Source: Heliomicrobium gestii (GTDB lineage Bacteria > Bacillota > Desulfitobacteriia > Heliobacteriales > Heliobacteriaceae). From it: DNA of 64,000 nt. Made by a program: the position numbers and the translations under genes. Numbering within the stretch: position 1 is the first letter of the stretch; the number at the start of each line of letters is the position of its first letter. The stretch is from positions 1 to 64,000 of the forward strand of contig NZ_WXEX01000007.1 of NCBI RefSeq assembly GCF_009877435.1. The letters are read 5' to 3'. This document shows positions 60,416-64,000 of this stretch, in pieces. The notes beneath the pieces were generated by a model. That model worked only from the letters and a program-made list of their open reading frames with translations, was not told the origin of the DNA and searched no databases.

Positions 60416-61741
60416 TTATCCGTCCATCCGAAAGGCGACCCGCATGATCTCCTGCACCGTCGTCTCTCCCTGGATCGCCTTGTCCATCCCGTCGGCGACG
60501 ATCCCCGCCATGCCCTCTTCGATGGCTTTGGCGCGGATCGTGTCGGCGCTGGCCTTGGCCATGATCAACTCGCGCAGGCTCGAACGGAGGATCATCACCT
60601 CATGGATGGCCAGACGCCCGTCAAAACCCGTTTGGTTGCAGCGGCTGCAGCCGGCACCCCTGTACAGGATGTCGGCGTGTCTGCTCCCGCTCGCCAAAAA
60701 GATACGCTCCGGCGATGATCGCGGCGGATGGTAGCTCGCCTTGCAGGACCGGCAGATCCGCCGGACCAACCGCTGGGCCACGATGCCGGAAACGGCAGAG
60801 GCGACGAGAAAGGGCTCCACCCCCATGTCGATCAGCCGTCCGACCGCGCCGGCAGCATCGCCTGTATGCAGCGTCGAAAACACAAGATGGCCCGTTGTTG
60901 CCGCTTTCACAGCGATATTGGCCGTCTCTGTGTCTCGAATCTCCCCAATCAGGATCACATCGGGGTCTTGGCGCAGGATCGCCCGCAAGCCGCCCGTAAA
61001 ATCGATGCCCGCTTTGGCGTTGACCGGCACCTGGTTGATCCCGCTGAGGATGTATTCCACGGGATCCTCAATCGTGATAATGTTTTTTTCGGGGCTCTTG
61101 ATGGCGTTCACTGTCGCATAGAGCGTCGTTGTCTTCCCCGCTCCAGTGGGGCCGGTCACCAGGATCATGCCGTCGGTGTTGCGCATCAGCCCCTGAAAGG
61201 TCTCGAGGGCGCCTTGTTGGAATCCCAACTCATCCAGTTGCAGGGGAGTCTGTTTCTTGTCCAGCAGCCGGAGGGCGCACTTTTCCCCGAACAGGGTCGG
61301 CAATGTAGAGACACGCAGGTCGATCTGCTTGTCCGGTAAAGTGACCTGTATCCGGCCATCCTGGGCGATGCGCCGCTGAGCGATATCCATGCGGGCGAGC
61401 ACCTTGATCCGGGAGACCACCTGCCCGTGGAGCCCCTTGGGCAGCACCTGCTCATCACGGAGCAAACCGTCGACGCGAAAACGGACCACACTCTGCGTCT
61501 CCAACGCGTCAATATGGATATCGGTGGCCCGTACACGGGCCGCCCGGGCGATCATATCCTCCACCATTTCGACGACAGAAGGCGGATCGCCGCTCCAGCT
61601 TTGACCGTCTCTGTCGCCCAAGGCCGGATCGGCGCTCTTCGATGCAAAGATCACATCCTTCATGACGCCTCGGTGGTCCGGTTCCGACGCCGAGCGCCAG
61701 GGCGTGGCGACGCTTGGACGCACATTGGAGATAAATGTCAT
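60416..61741 (-). CDS. pilB: Type IV pilus/secretion assembly ATPase PilB/GspE, short N-terminus
   Basis: PilB hydrolyses ATP to drive pilus polymerisation. The 441-aa protein has Walker A GPTGAGKTTTLYA (about residue 189), the Asp box IEDPVEYILSG, Walker B LIGEIRDTETA, the His box STLHTGDA and the zinc tetracysteine CRSCKASY ... CSRCNQTG. It starts almost directly with the N2 domain (RATDIHIDA, about 80), so the MshEN/N1 domain found in many PilBs is missing. ATG 61741 lies seven bases after GGAGGGG. It heads a new unit downstream of a terminator. Confidence 0.92.
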   Translation of the reverse strand: MTFISNVRPSVATPWRSASEPDHRGVMKDVIFASKSADPALGDRDGQSWSGDPPSVVEMVEDMIARAARVRATDIHIDALETQSVVRFRVDGLLRDEQVLPKGLHGQVVSRIKVLARMDIAQRRIAQDGRIQVTLPDKQIDLRVSTLPTLFGEKCALRLLDKKQTPLQLDELGFQQGALETFQGLMRNTDGMILVTGPTGAGKTTTLYATVNAIKSPEKNIITIEDPVEYILSGINQVPVNAKAGIDFTGGLRAILRQDPDVILIGEIRDTETANIAVKAATTGHLVFSTLHTGDAAGAVGRLIDMGVEPFLVASAVSGIVAQRLVRRICRSCKASYHPPRSSPERIFLASGSRHADILYRGAGCSRCNQTGFDGRLAIHEVMILRSSLRELIMAKASADTIRAKAIEEGMAGIVADGMDKAIQGETTVQEIMRVAFRMDG

Positions 61742-61846
61742 GCTTTTTCCCCTCCTGCTCCCCATATCCCCGAACGGCTCTTTTACCTACCTTAATATTT
61801 GCATTTCTACCTAAATTTGAAAAATCCTGTAAATTATTTTGATTTA

Positions 61847-61878
61847 AAATAAGAAAACCCCGCTTTATCAGCAGGGTT
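61847..61878 (-). terminator. Terminator between pilM and pilB
   Basis: On the minus strand AACCCTGC pairs with GCGGGGTT (one wobble) around 7 nt and is followed by TTCTTATTTT. It lies 111 nt after the pilM stop and 106 nt before the pilB start. The 111-nt stretch holds further pairing (GCAC/GTGC; GGTTT/AAACC), so it may be a regulated leader. Confidence 0.7.
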
Positions 61879-61989
61879 GCTATCATAAGAACATTTGTTC
61901 GTAAACGCCGGATAGGTTTCGTCAAAAAAACCAATCGTTCAACCGCTTTGCACCGCACTTCCCCGTGCGCGCCCCACCACGCCTCGCCG

Positions 61990-63144
61990 TCACTCTTCTT
62001 CGGGCGCCCGCAAGGCGAGACCGGTGACAACGGCCATATCGGGCGTCATCCGTTCGAGACAATCCGGTTTGATTTGCGCCACCAGGCTTGTCTGCATGTC
62101 CAAAACCGAGACGGGGAGCTTGAACTCCTGCGAAAAGTAGGTCTCAATCCCCCGCAGACGGGAGAGGCCGCCGCAGAGCACCAGATGGGCGAAGCTGTTG
62201 TCCCGGTATTGCAGGTTGTAAAAATCGAGAGACCGGCGGACCTCTACAATCAATTCGGAAAGAAAGGATTGCAGGAGAATCTGCATCTCCGCGTTCTGCC
62301 CGTCCATCCACCCTGCCGGCGCTTCATCCATCGTCACCGCGCCGGCGCTCGCCGAGGCATCCTCTGCGACAAGCCCTCCCAGCCTTTCCGTTTCGGCTGC
62401 TTGCGACGTGACAGCCGTCTCCGCCAGCATCTGCCGCAACGTCGCCGCTTCGACGGGAAAGATCTCGCGCAGATTTTCCTCCAGACGGGCGGCGCCCAAC
62501 TGGATGTAGCGGATGAACTGCACCCGACCCTCCCGGAACACGGTCAGGGTGGAACGGTCATCGCCGATATCGAGGCAGCCATAGGTGCGGAGGTCATTCT
62601 CTCGCATCGCATTGAGGAGACGGCTGAGGGCAAAGGAGGCCGTCTCGACGGCGGTGACCGTCACCCCCGCCCCTTGGAGGCATTCGAAGTGCCGGACAAC
62701 CTCCTCCTTCGGCAAGGCCACCAACAGCAGTTGGGCCATGGGGTCGCCTTCCACCTCAATGACGCCCTGATTCAGATAGTCATAGACGTAATCATCCGCC
62801 GAAAGGGGCACATACTTCTCCAATTCCCAGCGCAGCGATGCTCGCAATTCCGCCTCAGGCATATGAGGCATGCGGACCTGGCGCGAGATCAAATTGCGCG
62901 ACGGAAAGGTCAGCACCGCCCGTTTGACTCTTTTTCGCACGCCGGCTAGGCATTTCTCGATCGCAGCCTCCAGCGCCTGCCAGTAGGCCTCTGTGGTCAT
63001 GTCCCCCGCCGGCGGCGCAAAGGGCTGTTGTGTCGCCGCCACGATCTCGAAACGCCGGTTGCGCCGGGATACCTCGACCATGCGCACCGCCGCGCCGGCG
63101 ATCTCAATGCCCAGGGTGTTGATCGGTCCAAACATCTTCCTCAC
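61990..63144 (-). CDS. pilM: PilM-like actin-fold pilus assembly protein
   Basis: PilM is a cytoplasmic FtsA-like protein that binds the PilN N-terminus and connects to PilB. The 384-aa protein has the phosphate-1 strand LGIEIAGAAVRMVEVS, the FPSRNLISRQVRMPHMPEAEL segment, GCLDIGDDRSTLTVF (phosphate 2) and LVLCGGLSRLRGIETYF (adenosine). A low-complexity insert near 250-285 is rich in Ala, Glu and Met. Start could be GTG 63144 or ATG 63135. It stands 39 bp after a partial PilO-like gene. Confidence 0.88.
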   Translation of the reverse strand: MRKMFGPINTLGIEIAGAAVRMVEVSRRNRRFEIVAATQQPFAPPAGDMTTEAYWQALEAAIEKCLAGVRKRVKRAVLTFPSRNLISRQVRMPHMPEAELRASLRWELEKYVPLSADDYVYDYLNQGVIEVEGDPMAQLLLVALPKEEVVRHFECLQGAGVTVTAVETASFALSRLLNAMRENDLRTYGCLDIGDDRSTLTVFREGRVQFIRYIQLGAARLEENLREIFPVEAATLRQMLAETAVTSQAAETERLGGLVAEDASASAGAVTMDEAPAGWMDGQNAEMQILLQSFLSELIVEVRRSLDFYNLQYRDNSFAHLVLCGGLSRLRGIETYFSQEFKLPVSVLDMQTSLVAQIKPDCLERMTPDMAVVTGLALRAPEEE

Positions 63145-63183
63145 CTACCCTATTCCTAAAAAGGCGTTCACTCAACAGCGCCG

Positions 63184-64000
63184 TTAGCCCGACGCGCCGG
63201 CCCCCCCCTGCTGCGGCGGGCGCAACGGAATCGGGGAAAGAACAGGCGCTGCGCCTCCCTTCGACGCGTTGGGGGTCAGGCTCGGCAGGAAGGGGAATCC
63301 GGGAATGTTCGGAAGGCTCGGGATGGATGGAATCGACGGCAACGTTGACTCTCCGGAAGCCTTCGGCTTCGCGCCTGAACCCATTCCCGAACCGGCTCCC
63401 GGACCGATTGCCGGCCAGGTTCCCTGAGTGGTCGCCCCATTCTGCCATTGAGACGCCGGTATGTCACCGATATCATGCAGCCAGGGGTTGGTGTCATCCC
63501 AGACATGGGGTTCAAAGGGGTTGGGGCGACCCAGCCGGTATTGCTCCAGATCGACCGCATCAGGGCTTCCGCCCAGCCCGACCTCGAAAAAGGAGACCGT
63601 GAAAGCCGCATTGAGGATGGTCGTCTTCGGCTTGTTCTTTGAATCGGGCGGATAGGCGGCCCTGGGCAGCCGGGTGGTCACATTGCCCACGCTTTTTTGT
63701 TGCACATCCACATCGCCGGAAGGGGTCTTTGAAAAGGTGGTTACGACAACGTCGATCAATTCCAGAAGCACGTTCACCGAGTCTTTCTTTCCGTCACTGC
63801 CCTTGTCTTTGCTTTTCGTCTCTTTTTCCTTTTCCCGGTTCTCCCAGGTGAAGGCAAAATTGCGCACCAGCGCGCCGCCGCGCAGGTTCTCTAACCGCGC
63901 CGAAAAATCAACCAAGGCGTCGAAGGTGCCTTCCACAACCATACTCACCGGCGTTTCGGCCACCAATTTTCCATTTGAATCGGGGCGTTCCAATTTGGAC
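63184..64000 (-). CDS. Partial PilO-like protein with Pro/Gly-rich tail (continues past the window)
   Basis: The frame is open to the edge at 64000, so the N-terminus is missing. The visible part starts with a PilO-like strand-helix (VSMVVEGTFDALVDFSARLENL), then LELIDVVVTTF and TILNAAFTVSFFEVG. The last 100 residues are rich in Pro, Gly and Ser (LPSIPSIPSLPNIPG) and probably disordered. It precedes pilM by 39 bp. It is a second PilO-like gene besides 56982-57893. Confidence 0.65.
   Translation of the reverse strand, partial: SKLERPDSNGKLVAETPVSMVVEGTFDALVDFSARLENLRGGALVRNFAFTWENREKEKETKSKDKGSDGKKDSVNVLLELIDVVVTTFSKTPSGDVDVQQKSVGNVTTRLPRAAYPPDSKNKPKTTILNAAFTVSFFEVGLGGSPDAVDLEQYRLGRPNPFEPHVWDDTNPWLHDIGDIPASQWQNGATTQGTWPAIGPGAGSGMGSGAKPKASGESTLPSIPSIPSLPNIPGFPFLPSLTPNASKGGAAPVLSPIPLRPPQQGGAGASG

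Noticed and set aside
61742-61989. Firm call of a class I cyclic-di-GMP riboswitch
   Set aside because: Only short pieces resemble the consensus; the tetraloop-receptor arm and the second stem do not line up by eye. Kept as a finding only.

Overview
The window reads as the chromosome of an endospore-forming, anaerobic, fairly GC-rich Firmicute of the Clostridia. A Heliobacterium-like or Peptococcaceae-like organism is my best guess; no rRNA is present to settle it. The evidence is spoIVB and a complete spoIIIA operon, hybrid-cluster protein (Hcp), an electron-bifurcating transhydrogenase (NfnAB), a rubredoxin-like protein, a two-subunit pyruvate carboxylase, and many GTG, TTG and apparently CTG starts behind strong GGAGG-type ribosome binding sites. 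Almost every gene lies on the minus strand, so transcription mostly runs from high to low coordinates.

Layout from low to high coordinate: (1) 0-9 kb: spoIVB, recN, argR, an MnmM/YtqB-type methyltransferase, nadK, a membrane-anchored nuclease-like protein, tlyA and dxs. (2) 9.3-17.5 kb: an accessory block with a signal-peptide/pseudoprotease/membrane/FHA protein, a GlcD-GlcF type FAD/Fe-S oxidoreductase, hcp and three small genes. (3) 17.6-25.6 kb: ispA, xseB, xseA, nfnB, nfnA, a TsaD-like paralogue, nusB, amaP and asp23. (4) 25.8-39.4 kb: a lower-GC sensory block with bacterioferritin, four soluble hybrid histidine kinases of one design, two single-domain receivers, a LytTR regulator, a rubredoxin-like protein and a divergent 2-oxoacid oxidoreductase gamma-like protein. 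(5) 39.5-43 kb: accC and a carboxyltransferase-biotin carrier fusion. (6) 43-48.6 kb: spoIIIAA-AH. (7) 48.7-55 kb: a CD1247-type Zn protein, efp, pepP, aroQ, pmbA, tldD and comFB. (8) 55-64 kb: a type IV pilus/pseudopilus operon.

Regions 1, 3, 5, 6 and part of 7 keep the gene order known from Bacillus subtilis (aroQ-pepP-efp-spoIIIA-accBC-asp23-nusB-folD-xseAB-ispA-dxs-tlyA-argR-recN-spoIVB). Here that order is broken by three insertions: the FHA/hcp block between ispA and dxs, nfnAB plus the TsaD-like gene where folD is expected, and the sensory block between accC and asp23. Most transcription units end in clear intrinsic terminators.

The most noteworthy items are the cluster of four hybrid kinases without an HPt partner; the FHA-linked protease-like protein with all three catalytic positions substituted; a spoIVB frame that runs through an intrinsic-terminator-like hairpin; a perfect hairpin hiding the ribosome binding site downstream of efp; an internal ribosome binding site inside the carboxyltransferase-biotin carrier fusion; and CTG starts for spoIIIAF and aroQ.
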